Positions 1-8,583 are shown, numbered from the stretch's first letter. The stretch is 42,570 nt of DNA from Neorhizobium sp. SHOUNA12A (GCF_023006505.1 NZ_JALBGV010000054.1:1-42570); one strand, 5' to 3'. Numbers and translations are program-made. The notes: a model not told the origin generated them from the sequence alone.

Positions 1-483
1 GGCAAGGCGGTGGAGGCGGCCGTCGAGCGCCAGCTGAAAACCCTGTCGCGTTCGCAGACCGCCGCGGCGAGCTGGCGCGATTTCGGCGCCGTTATCCTGG
101 TGCCGGACCTCAAGGCCGCGCTGCCGCTCGCCAACCGGATTGCCGCCGAGCACCTGGAACTCGCCGTTGCCGATCCCGACGCGCTGTTGCCCGGCATCCG
201 CAATGCCGGTGCGATCTTCATCGGCCGCCATACGCCGGAAGTGATCGGCGATTATGTCGGCGGCTCCAATCACGTGCTGCCGACCGCCCGTTCCGCCCGT
301 TTTTCCTCCGGCCTTTCGGTGCTGGATTTCGTCAAGCGCACCTCCATCCTGCGGCTTGGGCCGGATCAGCTCCGCCAGCTGGCGCCGGCGGCGATCACGC
401 TTGCGCATTCCGAAGGGCTCGATGCGCACGCCCGTTCCGTCGCAATCCGCCTGAACGGCCTGCCCCTCGACGACGAGGGCTGA
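1..483 (+). CDS. hisD: Histidinol dehydrogenase, C-terminal part (partial)
   Basis: This is the last 160 residues of histidinol dehydrogenase, the NAD-dependent zinc enzyme that oxidises L-histidinol to L-histidine in the last two steps of histidine synthesis in the cytoplasm. The gene runs in from the left edge in frame 1. Recognisable family stretches are AAEHLEL, the GAIFIGRHTPE segment, the glycine-rich GDYVGGSNHVLPT loop and SGLSVLDFVKR; the family uses a Glu-His pair and a further His of this half for catalysis and zinc binding. The stop lies 3 bases before the next start, so it is probably cotranscribed with the UPF0262 gene, an arrangement usual in Rhizobiales. No damage is visible in the part shown. 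Confidence 0.96.
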   Translation, partial: GKAVEAAVERQLKTLSRSQTAAASWRDFGAVILVPDLKAALPLANRIAAEHLELAVADPDALLPGIRNAGAIFIGRHTPEVIGDYVGGSNHVLPTARSARFSSGLSVLDFVKRTSILRLGPDQLRQLAPAAITLAHSEGLDAHARSVAIRLNGLPLDDEG

Positions 484-486
484 CGG

Positions 487-960
487 ATGGGGCGGGGCGA
501 CTTCCGGCTTTACGATGTCGTCCTGGACGACTCGATCGGGCGTTCGACGCCCGATGTGGAGCACGAGCGGGCGGTCGCCATCTTCGACCTGGTCGAGGAA
601 AACTCTTTCGAGCCGTTCGGCCATGCCGGCGGCCCCTACAAGCTGAAGCTCTCGCTCGTCGACGCCAAGCTGGTGCTCGGCATCACCACCGACAGGGGCG
701 ACGAGGTCGCAACCCATATCCTGTCGCTGACGCCCTTCCGGCGGATCATCAAGGACTACTTCATGATCTGCGAAAGCTATTATGAGGCGATCCGTTCCTC
801 GACCCCGAGCCGCATCGAGGCGATCGACATGGGTCGGCGTGGCGTCCACAACGAAGGCTCGCAGACGCTGATGGACCGGCTGGACGGCAAGATCCGCGTC
901 GATTTCAACACGGCCCGCCGGCTTTTCACGCTGGTCTGCGTGCTTTACTGGCGCGGTTGA
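487..960 (+). CDS. UPF0262 family protein
   Basis: This 157-residue protein matches the UPF0262 family, small uncharacterised proteins found mainly in Alphaproteobacteria and regularly encoded directly behind hisD. Features seen are an acidic N-terminal half (DVVLDDSIGRSTPDVEHER), a central LSLTPFRRIIKDYF segment and a C-terminal arginine-rich helix. There is no signal peptide or membrane segment, so it should be cytoplasmic. It starts 3 bases after the hisD stop and ends at the start of the phosphatase gene, so all three probably form one operon. The molecular function is unknown; the family assignment comes from sequence character and gene order. Confidence 0.9.
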   Translation: MGRGDFRLYDVVLDDSIGRSTPDVEHERAVAIFDLVEENSFEPFGHAGGPYKLKLSLVDAKLVLGITTDRGDEVATHILSLTPFRRIIKDYFMICESYYEAIRSSTPSRIEAIDMGRRGVHNEGSQTLMDRLDGKIRVDFNTARRLFTLVCVLYWRG

Positions 961-962
961 GC

Positions 963-1442
963 ATGGAGGCAGTGCTCGCGCCGGAGACCAAAACCAAAAG
1001 ACCGGGCGCCATCCTTTTTATGTGCGGCTTCAACATCATCCGTTCGCCGATGGCGGAGGCCATTGCAAAGCGGCTGCTGCCACCCGATATCTACGTCCAG
1101 TCGGCGGGCGTGCGCTCCGGTGAGCGCGATCCCTTCGTGGATGCGGTGCTGGAGGAGGTCGGTCTTTCGATCGGCCGCCACCAGCCGCGTACGCTCGAAG
1201 AGCTCGAGGACGATTTTTTCGACCTGATCGTCACGCTGACGCCGGAAGCCCACCATGCTGCGCTGGAACTGACCCGGGCCAATGCCGTCGACGTGGTCTA
1301 TTGGCCGACCATGGATCCGACCGCTGCGACCGGCACCCGCGACCAGATGCTCGATGCCTATCGGGAGGTTCGAGACCACCTCTGGCGGCTGATCGACGAG
1401 CGGCTTTCCGGCATCAGTCGGCACCCCGCCGAGACCGCCTGA
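963..1442 (+). CDS. Low-molecular-weight protein-tyrosine-phosphatase-like protein
   Basis: This protein of about 159 residues belongs to the low-molecular-weight phosphatase / arsenate reductase fold. The N-terminal loop reads LFMCGFNIIRSPMAEA, which corresponds to the C-x5-R-S active-site loop of the family, here with C-G-F-N-I-I-R-S, and keeps the cysteine nucleophile and arginine. An acidic segment and TPEAHHAAL follow. The ATG at 963 lies just behind the UPF0262 stop (958-960); an overlapping TTG at 957 in the same frame is the alternative start. It is the third gene of the hisD operon in many rhizobia. The substrate is unknown; protein phosphotyrosine or arsenate are the family precedents. 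Confidence 0.85.
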   Translation: MEAVLAPETKTKRPGAILFMCGFNIIRSPMAEAIAKRLLPPDIYVQSAGVRSGERDPFVDAVLEEVGLSIGRHQPRTLEELEDDFFDLIVTLTPEAHHAALELTRANAVDVVYWPTMDPTAATGTRDQMLDAYREVRDHLWRLIDERLSGISRHPAETA

Positions 1443-1594
1443 AACGGCCTGCCGGATGTGACTTGAAACGACATTGAGAATAGCGCGCAAGCGAGGTTCA
1501 CAAAGCGGACACGATTGTGTAGTTTCCGCGCAAATTTCCGGGCGGGCGCGAAAAGCGTTGCCGGCCCAACCCAACACAGGAAGAAAAACTATAG

Positions 1595-1813
1595 ATGGCT
1601 AAAGAAGAAGTCCTCGAATTCCCGGGCGTCGTGACCGAACTCCTGCCCAACGCGACGTTCCGCGTGAAGCTCGAAAACGAACACGAGATCATCGCCCATA
1701 CCGCCGGCCGCATGCGCAAGAACCGTATCCGCGTTCTCGCCGGTGACAAGGTGCTTGTCGAAATGACGCCCTACGACCTGACCAAGGGCCGTATCACCTA
1801 CCGCTTCAAGTAA
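1595..1813 (+). CDS. infA: Translation initiation factor IF-1
   Basis: This is a 72-residue IF-1, full length for the family. It is a single S1/OB-fold domain that binds the A site of the 30S subunit during initiation. The typical sequence is present: MAKEEVLEFPGVV at the start, the LPNATFRVKLEN strand region, HTAGRMRKNRIRVLAGDKV in the middle and TKGRITYRFK at the end. The ATG is preceded by AGGAAGAAAA at about 1579-1588. A 152-bp gap separates it from the phosphatase gene, so it may have its own promoter. It lies 25 bp before maf, a conserved neighbourhood in rhizobia. Confidence 0.98.
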   Translation: MAKEEVLEFPGVVTELLPNATFRVKLENEHEIIAHTAGRMRKNRIRVLAGDKVLVEMTPYDLTKGRITYRFK

Positions 1814-1838
1814 ATCCCTTCATTCGCGGCGGGCTCTC

Positions 1839-2459
1839 ATGGCGCTGGAACAAAAGCTGATACTGGCCTCCGGTTCTCCGCGCCGTCTCGACCTCCTCAA
1901 CCAGGCCGGCATTGCGCCGGCGCGGCTGATGCCGATGGATATCGACGAGACGCCGAAGAAATCCGAACATCCGCGCTCGCTCGCCCGCCGGCTTTCGACG
2001 GAAAAGGCCGAAGCGGCGCTCGGCGCCATCCGCAACGATCCGGCCTGGCGGCACAGCTATATCCTGTCGGCCGACACGGTGGTCGCCGTCGGTCGCCGCA
2101 TTCTCGAAAAGACCGAATATACGGAGCAGGCCTCGTCTGCCCTGCACCTGCTCTCCGGGCGCGGCCACTGGGTCTATACCGGCATCTGCCTGATCACCCC
2201 TGGCGGCCAGTTCCGCCAGAAGGTGGTGCAGACCAAGGTGCGCTTCAAGCGGCTTTCCACCCGCGAGATCGACAACTATATCGCGTCCGGGCAATGGCGC
2301 GGCAAGGCGGGCGCCTACGCGATCCAGGGTATTGCCGGATCGTTCGTCCAGAAACTCGTCGGCTCCTACACCAATGTCGTCGGCTTGCCGCTTTTCGAGG
2401 TGACCGGGCTTTTGACCGGCGAAGGCTTCGACGTGGCGGCAGCCTGGCCGGAAGGCTGA
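1839..2459 (+). CDS. maf: Maf-like nucleoside triphosphate pyrophosphatase
   Basis: This 206-residue Maf/HAM1-type protein is a cytoplasmic pyrophosphatase that hydrolyses nucleoside triphosphates, often modified or non-canonical ones, to monophosphates. Motifs seen are the N-terminal LASGSPRRLDLL loop that binds the triphosphate, RRLSTEKAE, the catalytic SADTVVAV segment with its aspartate, and GKAGAYAIQGIAG near the C-terminus. The length is normal for the family. It follows infA by 25 bp and precedes yacG, and is probably cotranscribed with them. Maf and YhdE subfamilies differ in substrate (dTTP/UTP against m7GTP or others) and I cannot assign the subfamily with certainty. Confidence 0.95.
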   Translation: MALEQKLILASGSPRRLDLLNQAGIAPARLMPMDIDETPKKSEHPRSLARRLSTEKAEAALGAIRNDPAWRHSYILSADTVVAVGRRILEKTEYTEQASSALHLLSGRGHWVYTGICLITPGGQFRQKVVQTKVRFKRLSTREIDNYIASGQWRGKAGAYAIQGIAGSFVQKLVGSYTNVVGLPLFEVTGLLTGEGFDVAAAWPEG

Positions 2460-2588
2460 AAAGGCTGGTTCGGACGGCGCAGGCCAATAGAGCAAGCCGA
2501 AAGGTGCTCCGGCTGCGCCTGCAGGGTGTCTTCGGCAATCAAAAGCTGCCGAAGCGCCACGCCCCCCTGTAGAAAGGAGTATTCAAAG

Positions 2589-2798
2589 ATGACATCCGAA
2601 CCGATCAAGACCGGCGGCAAGGTCGAGCCGCTCAGGAAGACGAGGCCCTGCCCGGAATGCGGCAAGCCGTCGGCGCGCGACCATTATCCCTTCTGCTCCG
2701 ACCGCTGCCGCACGCTGGACCTGTCGCGCTGGCTGACGGGTTCCTACGCCATTCCGGTCTCGGACGACGAGACCAAGGCCGACGGTTCGGACGACTGA
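2589..2798 (+). CDS. yacG: DNA gyrase inhibitor YacG (zinc-binding)
   Basis: This 69-residue YacG protein is a small zinc-binding protein known in E. coli to bind GyrB and inhibit gyrase. The four zinc cysteines are visible as CPECG and CSDRC, followed by the family signature RTLDLSRWLTGSYAIP and an acidic tail. The start at 2589 is chosen because AAAGGAG lies at 2572-2578 with proper spacing; an upstream in-frame ATG would add residues unlike the family. It stands between maf and tRNA-Phe. Confidence 0.95.
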   Translation: MTSEPIKTGGKVEPLRKTRPCPECGKPSARDHYPFCSDRCRTLDLSRWLTGSYAIPVSDDETKADGSDD

Positions 2799-2874
2799 GC
2801 CGGTTAGGTAGCGCCTGTTTTTGTTCAGGAATTAGCGATTTTCGCAAACCTGTCAAAAAAGTGGGTTCTGGCGC

Positions 2875-2902
2875 TGGACATGGCCGAACAAGATGTTATA
2901 AC
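2875..2902 (+). promoter_or_regulatory. Probable sigma-70 promoter of tRNA-Phe
   Basis: A -35-like TGGACA at 2875-2880 and a -10-like TATAAC at 2897-2902, 16 bp apart, lie about 60 bp before the tRNA-Phe gene. The placement and spacing suit a housekeeping promoter. This is a motif reading only. Confidence 0.5.
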
Positions 2903-2963
2903 CCCGCTCGCTCCGGGGGAAACGACCCCCGCCGGCCTCGGCCGGAAGGCCGCAGGCCTCGAT

Positions 2964-3039
2964 GCCCGGATAGCTCAGTTGGTAGAGCAGCGGATTGAAA
3001 ATCCGCGTGTCGGTGGTTCAAATCCGCCTCCGGGCACCA
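2964..3039 (+). tRNA. tRNA-Phe (GAA anticodon)
   Basis: This is a 76-base tRNA. The acceptor stem GCCCGGA pairs with TCCGGGC, the D-arm contains AGCTCAGTTGGTAGAGC, the anticodon loop reads TTGAAAA with anticodon GAA (Phe), the T-arm has GGTTCAAATCC and the gene encodes its own CCA end. The conserved core gene order ends here and lower-GC accessory DNA follows, so its 3' end is a plausible integration site. I saw no integrase gene and no second copy of the tRNA 3' end in the window. Confidence 0.97.
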
Positions 3040-3430
3040 TTATAAGCCATTGGTGCTATTGCCGCTTCCATTATATAATCCGTTTTTGATGATTCCGGCT
3101 TGACAGATCCGATCCTTGCCTTCATTGGAATCGGCGCCCGTGGAGCCAGCGCGGACCGCTTGGGAGCCGCGAATTCAGTTGTCGTCGTTCCGGCCGCTCT
3201 GGCGCTGAAGGATGTGGGCCCTTCCCCGCCGACTTCGCCACAAACCAGGATTACTGGCCGTAATGGTGACAAACCGCCTGTGGGCTCTCGCCGTCTCACC
3301 TTGAGCTTCGTAAGATTTTAAAGTAAGCGTTCGCCTGTACAGCAGTCATAGAAGCAAGCGGTTTCGCAGTCCCTTTGGCACCTTTAAATAAGCCCCAGTT
3401 GAGACTTTGCGAAGAAACTGAAGGCGACGG
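3040..3430. other. Intergenic region after tRNA-Phe, no gene recognised
   Basis: These 391 bases hold no gene I can support. Short open frames exist on both strands (for example 3100-3321 from a TTG codon) but they lack a good ribosome binding site and resemble no family I know. A TTGACA hexamer occurs at 3100-3105 without a convincing -10 box. This stretch marks the change from GC-rich core DNA to the lower-GC accessory region. Confidence 0.5.
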
Positions 3431-5482
3431 ATGGGCATGGTTGATGCGACGGAAATGTCAGCGGGGATGAAATCCCTTTTGCACGTGCACCGCAGCAAAG
3501 GGACCGTCGTAACGAGCCTTGTATTTATCATTGCTCTTTCCTTGGTCGTGTCTACTGGAACCTGGGACGCGTTCGGGAAGCGTTCTTTGGGATTCTTCTC
3601 GACACTGATCGGATTGTTTGTCCTCGGCATACACCCAGTTATCAGGGTGAAGGCTGCGGCCGTGCTTAGTGGCCTCGCGCACTGGCTCACTAAACGTGGG
3701 GCCTTCGCGTCAAACCCAGAGCAAGAAGCACCGAAGTTCGCGCTCATACGCATCGCATTTGGACTCTTCATGACCGAGCGGGCCTTCTGGATATTAGCCT
3801 ATCTTGAGCCCTCAGATTGGGGGCAGCCAACTGTTTGGTTGACTTCCATGACGGGATTGTTGTGCGCTGTCTTGGTGACATTCGGCCTCTGCACGCAATC
3901 CGCGCTCGTGTACCTGATCGTTTTCCAATGGCAGATGGGAGACGCCCTGCTCAGCACGTACACACTGGGGAACTATATCGCAGCGATGCTTTCAGTGCTC
4001 CTGATCTTTGCAAACGCCGGTGCGAACTTTTCGCTCGATCGAGTGCTGATGAAAAGAGGCACCTTCGCGGGAAAGGCCATCTCGGCGTTCTACTATGACA
4101 ACCGACTGCCAAGTGAATCCGGACTGCAGCTCGCGAAGCTGATGACGCTCGCCTGTTACTGGTGCGTGTGCTTGTACTCGCTTTCGATTCACCTGGCCGA
4201 GCCAGCATGGATGACAGGCTGGGCGGGTCCAATGCTGCTCACCAACAACTTCATGTCCAGATATTCTGCTGAGTTTAGTTGGTTGCTTTCGCAAGGCCCG
4301 ATCCCGGTTTTCCTGGCGCGGGTATCACTCTGGGCGATGTTGCCGTGGTATCTTCTGCTGCTGCCGTTTGTGCTTGTAGGCGGAGTGTTTCGCAAGTATG
4401 TAATTGTATGGGCCTTGCTGTTCTTCGGGCTTAGCCTGTTCGTCCTACAGCTCGGGTGGCTGGCTCAATTCGAGTTCCTGTTCCTGGCAGCCTTGTTTTG
4501 GACCAAGACGTTCATCAGTGGTGTAGACAGGCTGCAGGTCGCGTACGATGACCGATGCAATCTGTGCGATAGAACGGTAACGTTCGTAAAGGCCGTCGAT
4601 CTATTTAGACGGGTCCAACTTAAGCCGCTGTCCAAAAACATTCCGTGGCTTCTCGAAGTCGGTATCGACCCTGATGATGCTCAAAAGGATCTCTACGCGG
4701 TGGATGCCAGCAACGGGAAGGCAGTCAAAGGTTACGAGTTCTACGTGCTTTTGTCGCAGCACGTGTTCCTTTTGCTGCCGCTCCATCCGTTGCTCATAAT
4801 TGGTAGGTACTTGGGCGGCCCCGCAATCTACAGGTTCGTTGCCGAGCGCCGGACGAGGATGTTCGGCGTATGCCAAATCCCCACGCCAAAGCCAGAGCAT
4901 ACGCTGTTGCAAACAGGTCAGATAGTCCACAAGGATATCGTCCCTGGTGATCCTATCTCCACTGTCTTCTCTCATGTAATGATCCTGCTTGCATGCTATG
5001 TAATTTCGCTTCCTCTGCCGTACGTGGTGACAAACCCTCCGAAGGTCTTGCGGGAAATCCAGAAATCCGTTGCGGCGCCGACGGACGCAGTCGGAATCTA
5101 CGGAGTCGGTCCAATCAACGTGTTTAATTCAACCGATCTTCGCATGGCTGAGAACTGGTTTACCCTCAGCAGGAAGACAAAGGATGGCCTCGAACAGCTT
5201 CTTCCTATATTCACCGAGGACGGGAAGCGACTAGCAGCTCACAGGTCTGACCGGGTCTATTATGGGCACACGGTAAGGTTTAGGCGTGGGGTGATCGGCA
5301 AAGAAGGCTGCCAATTCGATGCGTTTCGCGAGAAGGTCAGCTATCTGGTCGAAAACGAACACCTGAACGGTGACATACTCATTTATCGCCAGTACCTGGA
5401 GCCGCTACCCAGCGTAGATTTGGTATTGCGGGGCCAATATATGGCGAGCGAGAGACGACTTGTCTGCGAAGTAACGTTTTGA
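3431..5482 (+). CDS. HTTM-domain membrane protein fused to a DCC thioredoxin-like domain
   Basis: This 683-residue membrane protein has many hydrophobic segments from about residue 25 to 360, resembling the HTTM domain (horizontally transferred transmembrane, related to vitamin K-dependent gamma-carboxylase). A DCC1-like thiol-disulfide oxidoreductase domain (DUF393) follows at about residues 368-480, with the hallmark YDDRCNLCD, cysteines 376 and 379 forming CxxC. A further hydrophobic segment near residue 515 precedes a soluble C-terminal domain I do not recognise. HTTM and DCC domains are known to occur together. Lines I counted are about 50% GC, against about 70% in a line of maf, suggesting transfer. 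It stands alone after tRNA-Phe, with a terminator 36 bases behind its stop. A second ATG at 3437 is an alternative start. Its reaction is unknown; a redox or carboxylase-like membrane function is inference. Confidence 0.75.
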   Translation: MGMVDATEMSAGMKSLLHVHRSKGTVVTSLVFIIALSLVVSTGTWDAFGKRSLGFFSTLIGLFVLGIHPVIRVKAAAVLSGLAHWLTKRGAFASNPEQEAPKFALIRIAFGLFMTERAFWILAYLEPSDWGQPTVWLTSMTGLLCAVLVTFGLCTQSALVYLIVFQWQMGDALLSTYTLGNYIAAMLSVLLIFANAGANFSLDRVLMKRGTFAGKAISAFYYDNRLPSESGLQLAKLMTLACYWCVCLYSLSIHLAEPAWMTGWAGPMLLTNNFMSRYSAEFSWLLSQGPIPVFLARVSLWAMLPWYLLLLPFVLVGGVFRKYVIVWALLFFGLSLFVLQLGWLAQFEFLFLAALFWTKTFISGVDRLQVAYDDRCNLCDRTVTFVKAVDLFRRVQLKPLSKNIPWLLEVGIDPDDAQKDLYAVDASNGKAVKGYEFYVLLSQHVFLLLPLHPLLIIGRYLGGPAIYRFVAERRTRMFGVCQIPTPKPEHTLLQTGQIVHKDIVPGDPISTVFSHVMILLACYVISLPLPYVVTNPPKVLREIQKSVAAPTDAVGIYGVGPINVFNSTDLRMAENWFTLSRKTKDGLEQLLPIFTEDGKRLAAHRSDRVYYGHTVRFRRGVIGKEGCQFDAFREKVSYLVENEHLNGDILIYRQYLEPLPSVDLVLRGQYMASERRLVCEVTF

Positions 5483-5518
5483 CAGATTCCGCGCTACTGA
5501 GCTTAAAAGCCTACCATG

Positions 5519-5544
5519 AAGGCCCCCTCGGAAGGGCTTTTTTC
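5519..5544 (+). terminator. Rho-independent terminator after the HTTM-DCC gene
   Basis: AAGGCCC pairs, with one bulged G, with GGGCTT across a short loop and is followed directly by a run of T residues (5538-5543). It lies 36 bases behind the HTTM-DCC stop codon and fits the end of a single-gene transcript. Confidence 0.6.
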
Positions 5545-6030
5545 GTTTTGCTTCACCCATAACCAACTGGCCTTTACAAAGGCCCGGGAAGACGGCCTCT
5601 TGGAGAAGCGCTGCGATTTCCCCATGTTTTATGAATGCGGCTCCAGTCATCGAGAAGCGGCTCCGCAGTTCCGTGTTTCGCCTCGCTCCGTCAACATCTG
5701 TACCGCACCGATCCCACGCTGACTGACGTCTGCGATATCAATTACTTGGGAACGCCCACAGAGGTGAACTGAGACCTCTCGTTCGAAATAAACAAAGGTC
5801 AAAAGGTGAATATGGGACTGGGCTTCGAAAAAAATGGTCTGGCATGGATGCGCGTTCCGATATAACGATCGTTGCCGTCGCACAACATAGGCTGAAGTAT
5901 CGAATCGGCCCTCAGGTGTCGCGCTCTCCGGCTAACACCGCTTGGTAGGAGTGTCTTGTAATTGGCAATGCTATTTTAGCATTCTGACGGATCCATACGT
6001 GACGCATCGAATGTATAAGATTGACAAGCC
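5545..6030. other. Intergenic region, no gene recognised
   Basis: About 490 bases of AT-richer DNA lie between the terminator and the flippase-like gene. Open frames here are short, lack ribosome binding sites and resemble nothing I know. It presumably contains the promoter of the following three-gene unit, but no clear -35/-10 pair stands out. Confidence 0.45.
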
Positions 6031-7008
6031 ATGCCTGAACCAAAGAACTGCGCAAATCGCGTCGGTTGGGCTGGCATGATCGGACGAGTTTTTAGACGCT
6101 CTTGGCCAGTCGCTATCGCCGTTGCTGCCTGCAGCTTTGCCCTTTACCAATTCGATTGGCGCAAAATGGCGGTTATCTTGCCTGCGGTACCCGTTGGCTG
6201 GCTTCTCTGCATGATGTCCATAGTGACGATCTTGGTATTTGCAGTTTGCGCCGCCCGCTGGATCGCCATCAGCCAGCTCCCCTGGATCTCGGCGGTGATC
6301 GGCCCCGTCTATTGCTACGTCGCTTTCGTGATCGGGGCATCGATTGTCACGCCCCTGCAGCTGGGAGAGCTGCTGAAAGTGAAGTTTGCGCATGAATCCG
6401 GCATCAACATAGGCAACTCGACCTTCAACGTCGCGCTTGAGCGCATCCTCGACCTAGCGACCATTGCCGCCATGGGGGTATCTGGCCTGATTTACGTCCG
6501 CTCCGGATCTACATTTCTGTCGCTGCTCGCGCTGATACTCATGTTTTTTGTCGGGCTCGCCATTCCGCTGGTCCTGCAGGCCTATGTTCGCCGACTAGCT
6601 GACACGTCGTTCGGACGGCGCATGAAAGTCTTTTCGGGGCGACCGATCCCCATATATCGCCTTGCGATCTTTGGGGTCACGACCATTCTTAAGTGGGGGC
6701 TGACTTTGGCAGCCTGGTTGCTCATCCTCAGCGCCGTCGATGTAAACCTGACCATTGGGCAAGGATCGCTACTGGTCGGCTCGGTCACGGCGATATCTAT
6801 CTTGTCTATGATTCCGGGTGGACTTGGCGTTCAAGAGGTTTCGGTGCGAGCGATCCTCGTCGGAATGAATGTCGAGCCGAGTCATGCCGAGGCGGCGGCC
6901 ATCGTTCTCAGGTTGTTCACGCCGGTTATGGTCGTCCTCGGTCTTGCCCATTTGCCTTTCCTCTATCGAATATCCAACTCTACGGGGCGAACAAAAAGCA
7001 ATGTCTGA
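6031..7008 (+). CDS. Flippase-like integral membrane protein (UPF0104 / lysylphosphatidylglycerol synthase TM region)
   Basis: This 325-residue integral membrane protein has about eight hydrophobic segments. It resembles the UPF0104 family (the transmembrane domain of MprF-type lysylphosphatidylglycerol synthases), whose members translocate or modify lipids. Family-like features are a polar loop near the middle (GELLKVKFA) and a late SMIPGGLGVQEVS segment, which corresponds to the conserved PGGLGxxE motif. It has no synthase domain. Its last 8 bases overlap the start of the downstream methyltransferase gene, so the two are probably translationally coupled. No strong ribosome binding site precedes 6031; ATG 6076 is an alternative. 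A lipid or lipid-linked saccharide is the likely substrate class, which is inference. Confidence 0.75.
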   Translation: MPEPKNCANRVGWAGMIGRVFRRSWPVAIAVAACSFALYQFDWRKMAVILPAVPVGWLLCMMSIVTILVFAVCAARWIAISQLPWISAVIGPVYCYVAFVIGASIVTPLQLGELLKVKFAHESGINIGNSTFNVALERILDLATIAAMGVSGLIYVRSGSTFLSLLALILMFFVGLAIPLVLQAYVRRLADTSFGRRMKVFSGRPIPIYRLAIFGVTTILKWGLTLAAWLLILSAVDVNLTIGQGSLLVGSVTAISILSMIPGGLGVQEVSVRAILVGMNVEPSHAEAAAIVLRLFTPVMVVLGLAHLPFLYRISNSTGRTKSNV

Positions 7009-7609
7009 GAAACAGGGTATCTTTTCCATCTTGCGCCATCCGGTCGTATACGAGGTCGTCCAGCAGATCTTCCAAGCCGAACGAAATCGCAAATGGTTTG
7101 CCGACACCTATGTCCGCGCAAATCCCGGCGACCGCGTGTTGGACATAGGCTGCGGACCAGCAAACCTGCTGGAGCATCTTCCGAACGTCGATTATATCGG
7201 CTGGGAACCCAACCCCGCGTATATCGAAACAGCGAAAAAGAAGTATGGCACCCGCGGCGGCTTCAACGTAGGCTATTTCGGTGAAGCCGAGGCATCAACG
7301 CTGCCACCTGTGGACATCGCCATTGTCGGCGCCGTTCTGCATCACCTTGATGATGAGCAGGCTCGTCATCTCTATGCACTTTTGCGCAAGGTAGTGAAGC
7401 CGGGCGGACGCGTGGTGAGCCTCGATTGCGCCTATATTGAGCGTCAGAACCCTTTGGCCCGCCTTCTTGTGTCGCTTGATCGAGGCCAGCATGCTCGCCA
7501 TCCAAACGCCTATACATCGCTTGCCGCGGCCTCATTTTCGGACGTGACCGGCGACCTCATCCGGCAGCGTTTCCCCCCTTATACCTTTTGGATAATGACG
7601 GCGCGCTAG
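7001..7609 (+). CDS. Class I SAM-dependent methyltransferase
   Basis: This 202-residue methyltransferase has the Rossmann-type motif I VLDIGCGPANLLEHL at about residues 46-60, the acidic end of strand 2 in YIGWEPNPAYI, and IVGAVLHHLDDEQA corresponding to motifs III-IV. The ATG at 7001 overlaps the stop of the flippase-like gene by 8 bases, a sign of coupling. An upstream extension is open but reads through that gene and is rejected. The gene overlaps the next methyltransferase frame if that gene starts at 7588. The substrate is unknown; the neighbours suggest a lipid or glycolipid. Confidence 0.8.
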   Translation: MSEKQGIFSILRHPVVYEVVQQIFQAERNRKWFADTYVRANPGDRVLDIGCGPANLLEHLPNVDYIGWEPNPAYIETAKKKYGTRGGFNVGYFGEAEASTLPPVDIAIVGAVLHHLDDEQARHLYALLRKVVKPGGRVVSLDCAYIERQNPLARLLVSLDRGQHARHPNAYTSLAAASFSDVTGDLIRQRFPPYTFWIMTAR

Positions 7610-7632
7610 AGTATCTTTACCGGGAGTTTCCA

Positions 7633-8583
7633 GTGACTACTTTGATGGACTATGACGCGATGGCAACCGTGCCACGCAGGCTTTGCCCCAAGTGCGGAGC
7701 TGCGGCAGTCGTCGACGACAATCAACCGATTTGGCCCATTAACTTCGCTTGTCTCAACTGCGGCCACGCGCCAACGGTCTGTGATGGAGTACCACTGTAC
7801 GCACCCGATCTCGCGGATACGATCTCGGGTTTCGATCCGAAGTCCTTTGAGATGCTGGCCGAGATCGAGGATGAGCATTTCTGGTTCGTACCACGAAATA
7901 GAATGCTTGTGGGACTGATTGAAAAGTACTTTCCAACGGCGCGAAATGTTCTCGAAGTCGGCTGCGGAAACGGGGTCGTGCTGACAGCGCTCGCCAGAAA
8001 GGGCGCCAAGCAGCATTTGGTGGGCTCAGAACTACATCCGTCGGGGCTTGTCGTTGCGGCGCAGCGCATGGGAAAGAATGCCGAATTGGTGCAGATGGAC
8101 GCGCGCCACATTATGGCGGAAAATGCGTTCGACGTCATCGGCGCTTTCGACGTGATCGAACATATCGCCGAGGACGAAGCGGTCTTACGCTCCGCGCATC
8201 GTGCGTTGCGCGCGGGGGGCGGCCTGGTCATCGCTGTCCCGCAGCATCCATGGCTATGGAGTACGGCCGATGAGATTGCGTATCACCAACGCCGTTATAA
8301 GCGCGGCGAACTGGAAGCGAAATTGGCCAGAAACGGTTTCGTCGTGGCCTATTCCACATCCTATTGCGCAATGCTCCTACCGATGATGATCATCAGCCGT
8401 GTTCTGGAACGGAGACGCAAGAAGAGTGTTGGTGAGCCGACGATGCCGGATCTAGAGGCAAAGCCGCCTCGTCTTATCAACGCCATCCTACGCTCGATCC
8501 TGAGCTTCGAGGTCTCCACGATCCTGGCGGGGATGCAGTACCCAGTGGGCGGATCGCGGATCGTTGTTGCTATCCGGAGCTAA
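7633..8583 (+). CDS. SAM-dependent methyltransferase with N-terminal zinc-ribbon-like segment
   Basis: This protein of about 316 residues starts with a CPKCG ... CLNCG pair that should bind zinc. A class I methyltransferase domain follows with motif I VLEVGCGNGVVLTAL, then IGAFDVIEHIAEDEAVL (motif IV region) and a post-motif region RAGGGLVIAVPQHPWLWS typical of methyltransferases acting on lipid-linked or polyketide-like substrates. A hydrophobic stretch near MLLPMMIISRVLE could touch the membrane. I chose GTG 7633 because GGGAG at 7622-7626 is well spaced; the frame is open from ATG 7588, which would overlap the upstream gene, and ATG 7645 is a third choice. It is the last gene of the flippase-methyltransferase unit. 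Confidence 0.8.
   Translation: MTTLMDYDAMATVPRRLCPKCGAAAVVDDNQPIWPINFACLNCGHAPTVCDGVPLYAPDLADTISGFDPKSFEMLAEIEDEHFWFVPRNRMLVGLIEKYFPTARNVLEVGCGNGVVLTALARKGAKQHLVGSELHPSGLVVAAQRMGKNAELVQMDARHIMAENAFDVIGAFDVIEHIAEDEAVLRSAHRALRAGGGLVIAVPQHPWLWSTADEIAYHQRRYKRGELEAKLARNGFVVAYSTSYCAMLLPMMIISRVLERRRKKSVGEPTMPDLEAKPPRLINAILRSILSFEVSTILAGMQYPVGGSRIVVAIRS

Noticed and set aside
2964..3039. Possible attachment site in the tRNA-Phe 3' end
   Set aside because: I found no second copy of the tRNA 3' end and no integrase in the window, so no att pair can be claimed.
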